Assembly (NCBI GenBank): GCA_021234155.1
Contig: JAJEKV010000004.1
Span: 29,729,305-29,793,304, forward strand
Length of the DNA stretch: 64,000 nt
Direction of reading: 5' to 3'
DNA from: Isoetes taiwanensis
Taxonomy: Eukaryota > Streptophyta > Lycopodiopsida > Isoetales > Isoetaceae
Shown here: positions 47,561-60,000 of the stretch, piece after piece
How positions within the stretch are numbered: the stretch's first letter is position 1
Layout: each line of letters begins with the position of its first letter
Notes under the pieces: model-generated
Seen by the model: only the letters and a program-made list of their open reading frames with translations
Database searches by the model: none
What the model was told of the DNA's origin: nothing
Program-made: the position numbers and the translations under genes

Positions 47561-48139
47561 TCTCAAAGATTTACCAATTCACTATTCGTACTATACAAGG
47601 GAATTCTGGTTTTATTCCATTAATCTTTCAGGCTGGTGCCAGAATTGCCTCTAAGGCACAATCCTTGTGTTCTAGAATGCGCACTCCTGCAACAGAATGC
47701 TACCTCAATTGTACAGGGCATGCCCACATGGCAAAGCCATATGGCACGGTCCTAACGGCCAGTGCAGGGTCAGACGCCTCTGCCTCTTCGGCTGTTGCAG
47801 AACCCAAAACGGCAGATCTTGCAACCTGGTATGCGGTGGCAGGACCACGATGGTGGTTGCCCCGCATCTTAACCAATTAAATCCTTAAAATAGTTGTCCC
47901 TTAATAAAAGACATTGATCACACAATGTCAAAGGCAACTTGCAACCCAGGATGTTATCTATAAACACCCAGTTATACCCCTAGTCCTAGTTGTGTCATGG
48001 TGCACCATAACGTTAGAACTAGAGGAAAACATGCGACCCTAATATTGTCAATGCTTCAGGCATCGAAATATTATATCAGCCCATACAACATGCATGCCCA
48101 ATATAGAACAATGGTCTGCAAATTTATTTGGGCATAACA

Positions 48140-50518
48140 TTACTCCCTCCTTGAGATTCTTGTCCTCAAGAATTGGCTCCAGACCATTGAGCTATTGTCT
48201 CTTTGGCGGATCCGCACTATCCGGGAATTCAATATTCTTTCCGGGGTAGAAATTCTATCCAACTCCACCATGTGTTCTTGAGAAGGCACATCATTCACAG
48301 CTTTCCCCAGAGCTGGTCGCAACTGGCTCACATGGAAAACTGGATGAATGTCCACATTCGGTGGAAGTTGCAACTTGAAGGCAACATCGTTATATTTCTT
48401 CAAAATCTTATAAGGACCACTGTATCTTGGGGAGAGCTTTGATTTCTTTCCTGCAAGCAATGTCAATATTGCTTTTTTTTTTTTTTTTTTTTTTTTTTTT
48501 TCAGATTTGCAGGAAAGACCACACAAAGATATACCACCTGACCCTCATGCAGTTCGATCGGGGCTCTTGACAAATTGGCACGTGCCCTTGCCCGGTCTTG
48601 GGCCTGTCTCATATGCAATTGACACAATCCAAGTGTCACATCCATGCCTTCAAGCATACTTATAGCAACATCAGTTTTCAGCCCTTCAAATCCAAGCGAT
48701 ACAGGTCCTCTGGGATTTGTCCCAAACGTTAACATAGCCACAGACGGGCTAGTTTTGATGCTTTGCTGGAACCCATTCTTCTAAGCAAACTCTACAATTG
48801 CCAAATAGTCCTCCCATCTGGATTGCTGAGTGGCCACATAAGATCTCAGCATATTCTCCAGAATCTGATTCACTCTTTTAGTTTGGCCGCCCGTTTTAGG
48901 ATGATCTCCACTAGAGAACTGAAGAGTGCATTTTAATGTAGAGAACAGTTCCTGCTAGAAATTCCCAATGAATTTCACATCTTGATCGCTTACAATAGCT
49001 TTGGGTAATCCAAACCTGCTACATATAAGCCTTGGCCACTGCCAAGCCATCAGCATTCTTTGTCAGAGGTATAAAGTGTGCATACTTCATCAACCTATCC
49101 ACAATGACAAGTATTTGGGTATAGTGATGCATAGTATGAGGCAACTTCACAATGAATTTCATAGAGATTTCACTCCACCTCTCCTCTTGCACAGGTAGAG
49201 GTTGCAATAGACCTGGAGTCTTGCCTCGACTCGCTTTAACCTGCTGACATATCTCGCAAACTTTTACATATTCCTGCACATCTTCTTTCAAACCAGGCCA
49301 GTAAAACATTCTTTTGAGCGATTCATATGTTTTCCATTCAACTCCATGCCCAGCATAAGGGTGCATCACAAAATTTGCTTTTGCAAAGTGTCCACAGCAG
49401 CAACATAAATACGTCCCTTATGATACCAGAGTCCATCCTGGATATCCCAAGCATCAAGTAACTTGGATAGATGCTATATACTACATAGGCATCCAAGTCA
49501 TATGCTTGTCTAATTTGTGACACCAAAGCAATTTCACATTGAACCATCACGTTTACTTCCTGAACCCTAGAAAGAGCATCAGCAACAGGATTCATTTTCC
49601 TGGGAAGATTTTCAACATAAAAATGAAATTGAGAAAGAAAGTCCAACCACCTTGGTTGCCTTGGACTTATCTCAGCCTGGTTTTGCAGGAATTTCAACAG
49701 TTTATGCTTGGTATAGACCACAAACTCACATTTGTTGCTGAGATAATGTTACCAGACTTGAGCGCGTGAACCATTAGAACAATACCAATGGCATAACTGC
49801 ATACATCTGTGTAAACCTCATAAGGTTTACTCATCTCTAGAATCAAAAGACTAGGTGCTGAGGTCAGCAACCTCTTCAACATATCCATTGCCTACTTTTG
49901 CTTCACTGTCCATCGCCAATGGACATTATTTTTCAATAACGTAGTCAACGCAGTTGCAATCTTGGCAAATTTCCAAACAAATGTGCGATAATACTGGCCA
50001 ACACCAAAAAACTACGCAATTCAGATACATTCTTTAGCACTGGGCAAGACAGAATTGCCTCCCTCTTCTTGGGATCTACAGCTACACCTTCTGCAGATAC
50101 AATGTGGCCCAAATATTCCACCTATGCTTTCAGAAATTCACATTTTGACATCTTTGCATACAACTTACTCTGTCTGAGTAGAGTTAGCACACAACGCAAA
50201 TGATCCAAATGCTCATCTAAGGTTTTACTATACACCAGGATATCATCTAAAAATACTTCAACAAAAGTATCAAGACATCCTGTAAAATTCTGGAAAAAGT
50301 AGAGGAGCATTCGTTAGTCCAAAAGTCATCACCAAGAATTCAAAATGACCAAAGGTGGTCCTGAAGGCAGTTTTATGTACATCTGACTCCTTCACCCTTA
50401 TCTGGTGATAACCACTACGCAAATCCAACTTAGAAAAATACTTAGCTTCTGTTAATCTATCCATAATCTCATCAATCCTAGGCAAGGGGTACCTATTCTT
50501 GATCGTGATCTTATCACA
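48140..50518 (-). pseudogene. Ty3/gypsy pol remnant (RT, RNase H, integrase)
   Basis: Minus-strand reading from 50518: [33 protein letters not shown], then RT active site [12 protein letters not shown] (50310-50122), a frameshifted join near 50290, RNase H (VYTDVCSYAIGIVL; ENLPRKMNPVADALSR), integrase zinc-binding region (CEICQQVKASRGKTP), ISMKFIVKLP, VSDRDVKF, and GGQTKRVNQILENMLR, where the catalytic Glu of GQTERVN is Lys. The C-terminal module LSPRYSGPYKILKKYNDVAF and HPVFHVSQLRP follows, after a T(27) run at 48474-48500. Upstream RT, protease and Gag are missing: the element is cut at about 50518. Multiple stops and frameshifts show it is old. Its LTR lies to the left. Confidence 0.88.
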
Positions 50519-50572
50519 CTGACCCCAAATTTTGGTCCACTATTGAAAAGTATAGTTTTCTTAGGTCCACAT

Positions 50573-51843
50573 TGTTACAGGTGCTCCCAAGGGCATAGTC
50601 GGAATCGGGCCCTTGACGGACGTCCATGAGCATGGGGGTACTATTGGTCGCGATTGCCGGGCAGTTGTGATTTAATGGGCCATGTTGACTGTAATCAGTC
50701 TACGGTGACGAGATGCGGGGTAAATGGAAATAAAGGCTAGCGGCGGTTAATGGTCCGCTGGGGGTGCTAATATTATTAAATATTAGCGCGGCAAGAGCTA
50801 GCAGGGATTGCCGGGGCAGAGGACCTGTAGGCTTGCATGGTTAAACATTAGATGTTAATGTTAATGTAAGTTATATAGGCCCTAGGGGCAATGGTATTTA
50901 AATGTAAGTTAAAATGTTAGCTATGGTTTAATGTTATTAAAAAAAGTGACACATGGCGTGAAATGGTTCGATGGGTCCTAAGTCTGATATGAAATCAGAG
51001 AAATGGGTTCGTGCATGGAATCTTGCCTGCCAGATCTCCAAGGAGCTCCAGAGCATGGAATCAGATCGAATCAAGGCCTAGTATGGCCAGTTTTGGGCAT
51101 CTGAGACTGATAGTGAACTCCAGAAAGAGTTCTATAAAGCCTAGGAGACGGATTTGCGCAGTAGAGAAATCTGGAGCAGAAATATTGAAGCCCGATTTCT
51201 GATATAATACATAGAGAATAGATCTAAGAGTTGAGCTTTGGGTTCGGATTTGGAATCCGAAGTGGATAGTGTGGCCCCAAGGCAGTTTGATTCTGCCAAA
51301 AGCCGGATCAGCATTGGACCCATAGGGTCGGATTGGCAGCCCAAGGCTGTGATTGATCTTTGCTTGATTCGGATTGCTGTTGAATTGCTGCAAGGAGCTA
51401 GACCAAGGCTTGGGCCTTGAGGTCGGAATTACAACTAGGGGCTGTAGTAAGAGTCCCAGGGCAGAATGCTACTGCCCATGAATGAATAGGGATCAGAGGG
51501 CTTGATAAGCCGATTCTGTACTGTTCGTTTATGTCAGGGATTGGCTCATAGAGACGGAATATCAGCCTAAGGCTGGGATTAAGGCCCTAGGGCAGATTGT
51601 GCTGCCAGGGCTGGATTAGGCTTGTTTCCAGGGAGGATTCTCTGGAAGAATCCGAATTGCTGTAAGAGCACCAAACAAAAGGTCAGGTGGGGGATCACGG
51701 ATCCATGGTGTGGGCGGTACTGACCGGCGTGACAGCACGGGCTTCTGTGTGAAAGTTCACATAGCAGTAAGCCGACAAGACTCGTGAGGGCATTAACACG
51801 CGGGCAGAGATTGTTTCTAAGGAAAAATTTTTGCGTTGTAACA
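50573..51843. repeat. Solo LTR, 1271 bp, target duplication CACAT
   Basis: It starts TGTTACAGG and ends GTTGTAACA, giving perfect 7-bp inverted ends (TGTTACA/TGTAACA). CACAT occurs directly before (50568-50572) and after (51844-51848). No internal retrotransposon domains are present, so this is an LTR left by recombination between two LTRs. Short open frames within (51061-51393, minus) show no domain. Confidence 0.88.
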
Positions 51844-51889
51844 CACATGTTCTTTATTCAGAGATTTCAAAAAATCCTACATGTAGATC

Positions 51890-52262
51890 TGTGGAGGTGT
51901 GGTTTTACTAAGGGTGTTGTTTTTTAAGTGGACAAAGAACGTCCACTGCTTTTTTTTAAGGAGCTATGGTTTTTGTTTTTTTAGGACGTGTGGTTTTTTA
52001 AGGAGGTATGTTTTTTGTTAAAAGAACTGTGGTTTTTTCTTTTGAGGTGGTGGTGTTTTTAAGGAGGTGTAGTTTTTGGAGGTGTGGTTTATAAGTAAGT
52101 GTAGTTTTTTTTAAGGAGCTGTGGTTTTTGTTCTTTAGGAGGTGTGGCTTTTTAAGGACGTATGTTTTTTGTTAAAAGAACTGTGGTTTTTGTTTTTGAG
52201 GTAGTGGTGTGTTTAAGGAGGTGTGGGACATGTGGTTTATAAATAAGTGTAGTTTTTAAGAA
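51890..52262 (+). repeat. T/G-rich minisatellite of ~155-bp higher-order units
   Basis: Built from drifting aaggaggtgtggttttt motifs. A larger unit (aaggagcta/tgtggtttttg ... taagtgtagttttt) occurs at about 51958-52112 and again at 52113-52260. No gene. Confidence 0.8.
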
Positions 52263-52628
52263 GGTTTTGTTTAAAGATAATATAAGATAAGATAAGATGA
52301 ATTTTTACGTCCACGGGAACCCAATGGGTTATGGGGCGACACATGCAAGGATGTATGGTTTTCTAAAGGGGCATGATATTTTAAGGTTCTTTATAGCCAA
52401 TTTTATAAGCACCATTATACAATCATTGCACTACTCCCATCCATATGACACCCCATAAAGTATTCATGTTGTCACTACATGCCATGTGCAAAAATGCAAT
52501 ATCTCATCTATTGTCCCTCTACCCCTCATGCTATAAGAAAACTAGAATGCAAAGGCATATTACGATTCCAGAATTGAGTTGAATTGGATTTAACTTTATG
52601 GGGACCAACAAGGCTATCAGATCCCCTA

Positions 52629-52633
<5 letters not shown>

Positions 52634-52695
<62 letters not shown>
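52634..52695 (+). repeat. (CT)n microsatellite
   Basis: About 31 CT units, directly upstream of the LINE-like frame. Confidence 0.95.
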
Positions 52696-52697
<2 letters not shown>

Positions 52698-52729
52698 GAA
52701 AAGGGGTCTATGAAAAGGTTAGAAGAAAA

Positions 52730-52993
52730 ATGTGGATGAGCCCAAAGACTAAGATGATATTGTACAAGATGCATATGAATCCTACATTGGATGAGGCAAT
52801 ACATCTAAAGGAGAACTTATCGATGAAGAAGAGGCACAATATCAGCAGAATCCGGCTCAGCTCGCACCATCTAGGTGTGGAGGTTGGGAGATGGGGTACT
52901 ATTCCGAGAACCATGAGATGCTGCAAAGTATGCGGCAAAGATGAGATAGAAGGCGAAGACCATGTCATACTTAAGTGTCGGCCTATAGTATAA
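52730..52993 (+). pseudogene. C-terminal fragment of a non-LTR reverse transcriptase
   Basis: The 87-codon frame contains ISRIRLSSHHLGVEVGRW followed by CKVCGKDEIEGEDHVILKC, a CX2C...HX4C arrangement. This pair (a (K/R)xRLSSHxLxxExGRW strand and a Cys/His knuckle ending in HxxxxC) is the typical C-terminus of LINE-type reverse transcriptases. Coding-like sequence continues after the stop (DMAST, WKEIEW). No RT palm domain is in the window; it is a 5'-truncated or separated tail. Confidence 0.6.
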
Positions 52994-53270
52994 TAACGAG
53001 ACGGATATGGCATCAACGTGCACGATTTACATACCTTTTTTGGATTGGAAGGAAATAGAATGGATCCTTTTTAATTGAGACTCTACAAAGACATAGAGAG
53101 TTGTACTAAAAATGTAAATACCCTAATAGAAGAAGAGGATGCATTGAGTGAGAGTGAGGAATTGGATGAGGAATTGGAAACTCATCTAATTTTTATGACT
53201 ATGATGTATAATAATGTCGCCTTATAGGCTGGGAGGCCTCCCAAAAGACGTAATACACTCCACTTCACTT

Positions 53271-53508
<238 letters not shown>

Positions 53509-53722
53509 TTTGCCCTTTTGCCTCAAATCCATATTTTGAGCATATGCACATGATCTCAAGTCCCATTTAGATTTGCAGGATTTTAAAGCACACAACAAAA
53601 ACCTTATAGAAATCATGATTCAAAAATTTGTTTGCGGGTTTTTTCTTACAGTTCATTGACAGAAAATTTTATCCAATTTGAACACGTATCTCTGCATCAC
53701 CTTAGTTCCAAATCAATCCAAA

Positions 53723-56700
53723 CTAGTTATGGTGCCCGGCGTTGCCGGGCCTAGTAACAATTTGATGTGGTGATTGTTTAATTGCTAGCTAGAATAAGTA
53801 ACGTGGCTTGGAGGGGCAAGGGTAAATAGAGGAACTTTTAAAGAGGTCATTGACATAAAGTTCATTATATGGATTTTGTGTATGTGGTATTTCGGGCTTA
53901 AAATTGATTATATTATGTTGGACCAAGTAAAAATACTCACAGCGTAACATTGAACTTGAATGTACATTGAGATGAATTAATAGTGAAATTTGAGAGCATA
54001 TGTGAATGTGATCTACGCACCAGTGTGCCTTTATGTGGTTACCTACATGGTAATCAATGAGTTTTTGTGCATGTACTTGCTATACATCCTCCTATCATTT
54101 TTGGAAGGATAGATGTTGATGATGGATATACTCAATTGGAGGAGTGCACATGCAACATTTAGGATATTTATAAGTGTATTTTGTAGCATCTAGAAGTGTA
54201 TCCACGCTGTTCTCTTAGCAAAACTTTGTTAAGGTTGAGGGGTAGAGTTGTACAATGCGGAGGTGTCCAACAATGTAAGCATAAAAAGTTGTGGGCCAAG
54301 TACTAATCTAGAATAATCTGTAGTTTTTATCGAGAGAGTGGAGACCAATGCGATTAAACAAAAAAAACAAAGAAATGGTTGCAATGCATAAAGATATATG
54401 GAGGAGCTTGATTATGTCATGTTGGGTTCCATAAATGTTTATTAAATTTTTTTCACACATATACGTGGTAGTTGAGATATGCTCGATATGCGTTGGATTC
54501 CATAAATTTTTATTAGATTGCCTTCTCCAATTTGAACATGCTCATTTGATGCACTGAAAACTCTTTGACATGTCTTTTAATTTGTCAGCAATATAAATTT
54601 ACTTATACTTATTAGTTAGCACTCGAGTGATTCCAATTCTTGATACAACTTGGCCTTCTCCAAAGAAACTCAAAGATGGTATTTTGAAAATAAATTCAAC
54701 AATTCAACACATCATTGAAAATGATATTTGACATAAGGTATGCTTTATGCTTTCTTAACAATTCAACACCATATTGTCTATATTCCTTAAGGGGGTAGTT
54801 GAAAAAAATATGAATTTCAGGTTTGAAGCAGGGCAATGCTGATATATTTACTCTGTGGAAATTATAATTTGCTTTTATTATGTACATGTAGATATAGACA
54901 AATACATTCCAAGTTTAGCACATCTTTTTCTCTACCACATCATTGGTCATCTTTGGCTTGTAGTTTTGAAACCTTTATACACTACACATCAACACTGCAA
55001 GACAACTTTGGGTCTAGATCTTCGTTCTATGTTTCTTCACGCATGCCCTGTCAGATTGGGCACATAGTTTAGGCACATCAGTTCTTGCAAATGACTCATG
55101 GAGCTGCATATCTGTATTTTGTTGCTGTCTTAAAAGGTAAATAACTGTATGTGCTTTAATAAAAGGTTCTATATGTTAGAAAGTGAAGTTTTAGTCTACA
55201 AACTATCTCAAGCTTTGTTTGCTATCTTACATGTTCAAATATTAGATGAGCAGCATCCCTCACATGATTCTTGACATAAATAGAATGGTCTTTTGCATGT
55301 AGGATGCAGATAGTCAAATAAGGTTCTTTTTTCTTGTACACATGGGTCTGCTGACTGCTGTGTGCAAGGAAATAAGAAATACACTGCTCCCAACTATTCC
55401 TGCATTTGAAAAACATCTCAATCTCTGCCAAATCCAAAGCAAATAGCAAATAGAGAGATTCTATGTTGAAACCAAGAGATTGTTTGTTGAATTAGAATAA
55501 ATATTTCGTAATATAACTCTGGTAGATGCTGAAGACATAAGCTCGTTAACCTTAGCTTGATGTGAAGAGAAGACCATGAAGGCAGTAGTTGCAAGAGTTA
55601 CCTAATTTATTGATGGAATTAGAAAAATTCTCAAGTTCCCACCTTTAAAAAAATTATTGGCCTATTATAGTTACCTGAGGGTGTATTTCAATTTGCAAAA
55701 CAATAGGGTTAACAATCATGTCACCTCCAATGGCCAGCACACCACCCAAAACTCCAGCAAATATAGCCATTAATGAAAGAAGAGTATGTTGTTCTGTTTC
55801 CTAAATGCCAGCAACAATGAGAATTGGTTTTATACCAAAATAAACAATGCACAATGTTTTGACTCATACCTCTGTAATGATATGTTCTTCTTGCACAGTT
55901 CTATGGACATATATGCCCATCCAATAGGTAATAAGAAATGCAAAAGGGACCTAGGATGCAGTCAAGATCCAACATTCAACTCCGCATGGATACCTTAGCA
56001 AGCTCTGATTTAAGAAACATACAGCTTCATGTTAACTCCCTTAGGATGTTAACAAATGCTTTGGTTTCATCAACCATTGTTTTCATGTGACATCCTATGA
56101 AAATAAAATCAAATTTATAGATTATCAAATGCCTTAGAACAACAAAGAATTTTAGGTTTACCTTGTTCCTCTTGGTGCCCTTCAATACAGGAATCGCAAA
56201 ACGTCTTGAAGAAAACTCGTAGCATAAAACATAAAGAAATCATCAAGGTAACTTACGACACAACAAAAGCACCGAAGCGCAGATAATGTTTCTAAGAAAA
56301 TACCACATCCATCTCCTCTTACCATTTCGCTTACAAAGAATAATAAAAATCAAGAGGCAAATAATGTTCCGCTTTTGATGTCGCTTAACTCGCCAAGAGT
56401 GCGCCTTTGCGCACCTTATGCATAGCGACAAAGTGAATATTTAATCGAGAATCATGGCTTGAGATGGATGACCTAGCACCTGAGTTCATCATTGGAAGTT
56501 GCAATGCACTTCGCATAAATTGCGGTAACCATAATTGAAATAAAAAGAGGGGAAGAAATGGAGTTTCTAGGGTAATCGATCCGGGCCATAACGCGAAAAA
56601 ATAATGAATCCTAAAGATCCAAGTTCTTGCGGGATCTTTGATGTGCAAATCCATTTTCTCGCCCTTCCTCTACTTCTAGTTAAACCCCGGACCGCTTATT

Positions 56701-57328
56701 AGCACTAAATCGTCTTTGAGTTGAGATTGAAGAGCAAGTCGCTTATCTCCGTGAATAAATCATCCTTATCGATCCGAAGTTTGCGCCATACTACGAGGAA
56801 AAGCTCTTCGTTGCCCTTTTTCTAAACCGAGTATGGGCCTTTGCTTTGTTCTAAAGCTTCCACACAAGCTATAGCCGCCTTTGAAGCCATCACCGACCGA
56901 CAGCGAAGAGGAGATGCAAAATCGCCTTGGAAGACGATGGCTTCTTATGTGCCATGTGTCAAGAAAAGGAAAAGAAATGCCATACCCAACCTCTTGATGG
57001 TGTTGAGTGCAATTGCCGCAGCCTTTAAGACGCCGCCATAGGTAGAGCACGGCAACACCAAACAAATCCAGGTACGTAAGATGGCTTAACCCCAACACGC
57101 TAAAATCCTAACCATCCGATTGCCAGGCCAAATCACGACCGTCCAAGTTAGGGCTGGATACAACACTAACATTATAATATAGGAGGATAGGATTAATTCT
57201 TTTCAATTTATGGATAGCCGGAGTTTTTTCCGGCGTCTAAAACTCCTTAAAACCTTAGGAAATCATGTTAGAAAAATTCCAAAAAAGTTTTTGGACCATA
57301 CCGGAAATTTCCAAATTAACAAAGTAGA
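53723..57328 (-). mobile_element. Helitron candidate, minus strand, 3.6 kb
   Basis: Minus-strand 3' end: hairpin GCCCGGC-AAC-GCCGGGC (53750-53734), seven bases, CTAG (53726-53723), then host T. The hairpin is identical to that of the tandem Helitron. The proposed 5' end is TCTACTTTGTTAATTTGG at 57328, preceded by A, so insertion was in AT. Near the 5' end are CCGG-rich motifs like those of the tandem family (CTCCGGCTAT versus TTCCGGCTAT). The 3' end is well supported; the 5' end is the best candidate but less sure. No Rep/helicase. Most of the interior is unrecognised; a TauE/SafE gene fragment is listed separately. Confidence 0.65.
55675..56000 (-). pseudogene. TauE/SafE family transporter fragment inside the Helitron
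   Basis: On the minus strand about 55780-55675 reads SLMAIFAGVLGGVLAIGGDM and then IVNPIVLQIEIHPQ, followed by GTAACT, a splice-donor position. This is the conserved AGxxGGxxGIGGG/PLLLQxGIxPQ region of plant TauE/SafE (sulfite exporter-like) membrane proteins. Further upstream (about 55990-55920) CWILTAS-stop-VPFAFLITYW resembles the preceding region of that family. The GIGGG is AIGGD here and there is an internal stop, so it is not functional. It lies in the same orientation as the Helitron, as expected for a captured gene piece. Confidence 0.65.
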
Positions 57329-57475
57329 TTTCTTTCCACATGTTCCTATAAGTTTTCCCTGATAGTCATTTCAATATTAGTCAGAAATGCTAAAAAACAC
57401 TGAAGATATCATCATTTGAGTGTGCGTACCTTTTTCTGCCATAGGGATGTGCAATAGCCACATTATCTGTCCGCT

Positions 57476-60000
57476 TGGCTCAAACATGCCACCTAGGCTC
57501 AAACATGCCACCAAGGTGGCTCCAACATGCCACCTAGGCTCCAACATGCCACCAAGATGGCTCCAACATGCCACCTAGGCTCAAACATGCCAAGGTGTCT
57601 CAAACATGCCACATGGGCTCCAACATGCCACGCGGTCTCCAACATGCCACCTAGGCTCAAACATGCCAAGGTGGCTTTCAACATGCACCAAGGCTCCAAC
57701 ATGCCAAGGTGGCTCCAACATGCCACCTAGACTCAAACATGCCAAGGTGGCACAAATATGCCAAGGTGGCTCAAACATGCCACGCAAGCTCCAAATGCCA
57801 CATAGACTCCAACATGCCAAGGTGTCTCAAACATGGCAAGGTGGCTCAAACATGCCACGTGGCTCCAACATGCCACCTAGGCCCCAACATGCAAGGTGGC
57901 TCAAACATGCCGCCTGCCAAAATGGCTGCCAGGCGGGCTCGAACATGCCACATAGGCTCAAACATGCCAAGGTGGCTCACAACATGCCACCAAGGCTCCA
58001 ACATGCCAAGGTGGCTCAAACATGCCACGCAGGCTCAAACATGCCACCTAGGATTCAACATGCCAAGGTGGCTTAAATATGCCAAGGTGGCTCAAACATG
58101 CCACACGGCTCCAACATGCCAAGGTGGCTCAAACATGCCACGCAGGCTCCTACATGCAACCTAGACTCAAATATGCCAAGGTGGCTCAAGCATGCCACCT
58201 AGACTCTAACATGCCACCTAGGATTCAACATGCCAAGGTGGCTTAAATATGCCAAGGTGCCTCAAACATGCCACGCGGGCTCCAACATGCCGCCTGGGCT
58301 CCAACATGCCAAGGTAGCTCAAGCATGCCACCTAGGCTCGAACATACCACCTAGACTCAAACATGCCAAGCTGGCTCGAATATGCCAAGGTGGCTCAAAC
58401 ATGCCACGCAGACTCCAACATGCCACCTAGGCTCCAATATGCCAAGGTGGCTCAAACATGCCACCTAGGCACTAACATGCCACCTAGGCTCAAACATGCT
58501 AAGGTGGCTCAAACATGTCATGGGCTCTAACATGCCACCTAGGCTCCAACATGGCAAGGTGGCTCAAACATGCCACATGGGCTACTCCCAACATGCCACC
58601 TAGGCTCCAACAAGCCAAGGTGGCTCAAACATGCCACTAGGCTCAAACATGCCAAAGTGACCCAAACATGCCACACAGGCTCCAACATGCCACCTAGGCT
58701 CAAACATGCCAAGGTGGCTCAAACATGCCACCTAGGCTCCAAGATGCGACCTAGGCTCAAACATGCCAAGGTGGCCCAAACATGCCAAGGTGGCCCAAAC
58801 ATGCCATGCGGGCTCCAACATGCCACCTAGGCTCAAACATGCCAAGGTGGCTCAAACATGCCACCTAGGCTCCAACATGCCACCTAGGCTCAAACATGCC
58901 AAGGTGGCTCAAACATGCCATGCGGGCTCTAGCATGCCACCTAGGCTCCAACATGCCAAGGTGGCTCAAACATGCCAAGGTGGCTCAAACATGCCACCTA
59001 GGAACCAACTCAAACATGCGAAGGTGGCTCAAACATGCCAAGGTCGCTCAAACATGCCACGCAGGCTCCAACATACCAAGGTGCCTCAAACATGCCAAGG
59101 TGGCTCAAACATGCCATGTGGGCTCCAACATGCCACCTAGGCTCCAACATGCCAAACGTGGCTTAAGCGTGCCAAGGTGGCTCAAACATGCCACCTAGGC
59201 TCCAACATGACAAGGTGGCTCAAACATGCCATGTGGGCTCTAACATGCCACCTAGGCTCCAACATGCCAAGGTGGCTCAAACATGCCACATGGGCTCCCA
59301 ACATGCCACCTAGGCTTCAACATGCCAAGCTGGCTCGAACATGCCACTAGGCTGAAACATGCCAAGGTGGCCCAAACATGCCACGCGGGCTCCAACATGC
59401 CACCTAGGCTCAAACATGCCACCTAGGCACCAACTCAAACATGCCAAGGTGGCTCAAACATGCCAAGGTCGCTCAAACATGCCATGCGGGTGCCTCAAAC
59501 ATGCCAAGGTGGCTCAAACATGCCATGTGGGCTCCAACATGCCACCTAGGCTCCAACATACGAAACGTGGCTTAAGCATGCCACGGTGGCTCAAACATGC
59601 CACCTAGGCTCCAACATGATAAGGTGGCTCAAACATGCCATGTGGGCTCTAACATGCCACCTAGGCTCCAACATGCCAAGGTGGCTCAAACATGCCACAT
59701 GGGCCCCCAACATGCCACCTAGGCTCCAACATGCCAAGCTGGCTCAAACATGCCACTAGGCTCAAATATGCCAAGGTGGCCCAAACATGACACGCGGGCT
59801 CCAACATGCCACCTAGACTCAAACATGCCAAGGTGGCTCAAACATGCCACCTAGGCTCCAACATGCTACCTAGGCTCAAACTGCCAAGGTGGCTCTAACA
59901 TGCCATGCGGGCTCTAACATGCCACCTAGGCTCGAACATGCCAAGGTGGCTCAAACATGCCACGTGGGTTCCAATGCCACCTAGGCTCAAGCATGCCATC
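57476..60000 (+). repeat. ~20-bp minisatellite, left arm of the giant foldback
   Basis: About 2.5 kb of units alternating ggctcaaacatgccacctag, ggctccaacatgccaaggt and variants. Long open frames with repeated QTCHxGSNMPPRLKHAKVA are by-products of a unit length that keeps frame over stretches; they have no start context or domain. Confidence 0.95.

Larger units (their letters stand above)
41111..48139 (-). repeat. Ty3/gypsy LTR split by a copia insertion
   Basis: On the minus strand the LTR starts TGTTATGCCC at 48139, immediately after the purine tract of the gypsy element (AAGGAGGGAG at 48152-48140). It ends ...GTTCGTAACA at 41111. Subtracting the copia element and one copy of its target site (41998-47565) leaves about 1.46 kb. 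The terminal inverted match is TGTTA/TAACA. The doublet gctcccacgaggctatatac (41190 and 41251) lies inside. The left border is inferred from the inverted ends only. Confidence 0.6.

Noticed and set aside
53734-53755. Plus-strand Helitron end at the hairpin followed by CTAG
   Set aside because: On the plus strand CTAG abuts the stem with no spacer; on the minus strand the usual short spacer and host T are present, so the minus orientation is preferred.
57476-60000. Repeat array as a CRISPR, or its long frames as a repeat protein
   Set aside because: Units are contiguous with no unique spacers, in a eukaryotic genome; the frames exist on both strands and follow from unit length, without starts or domains.
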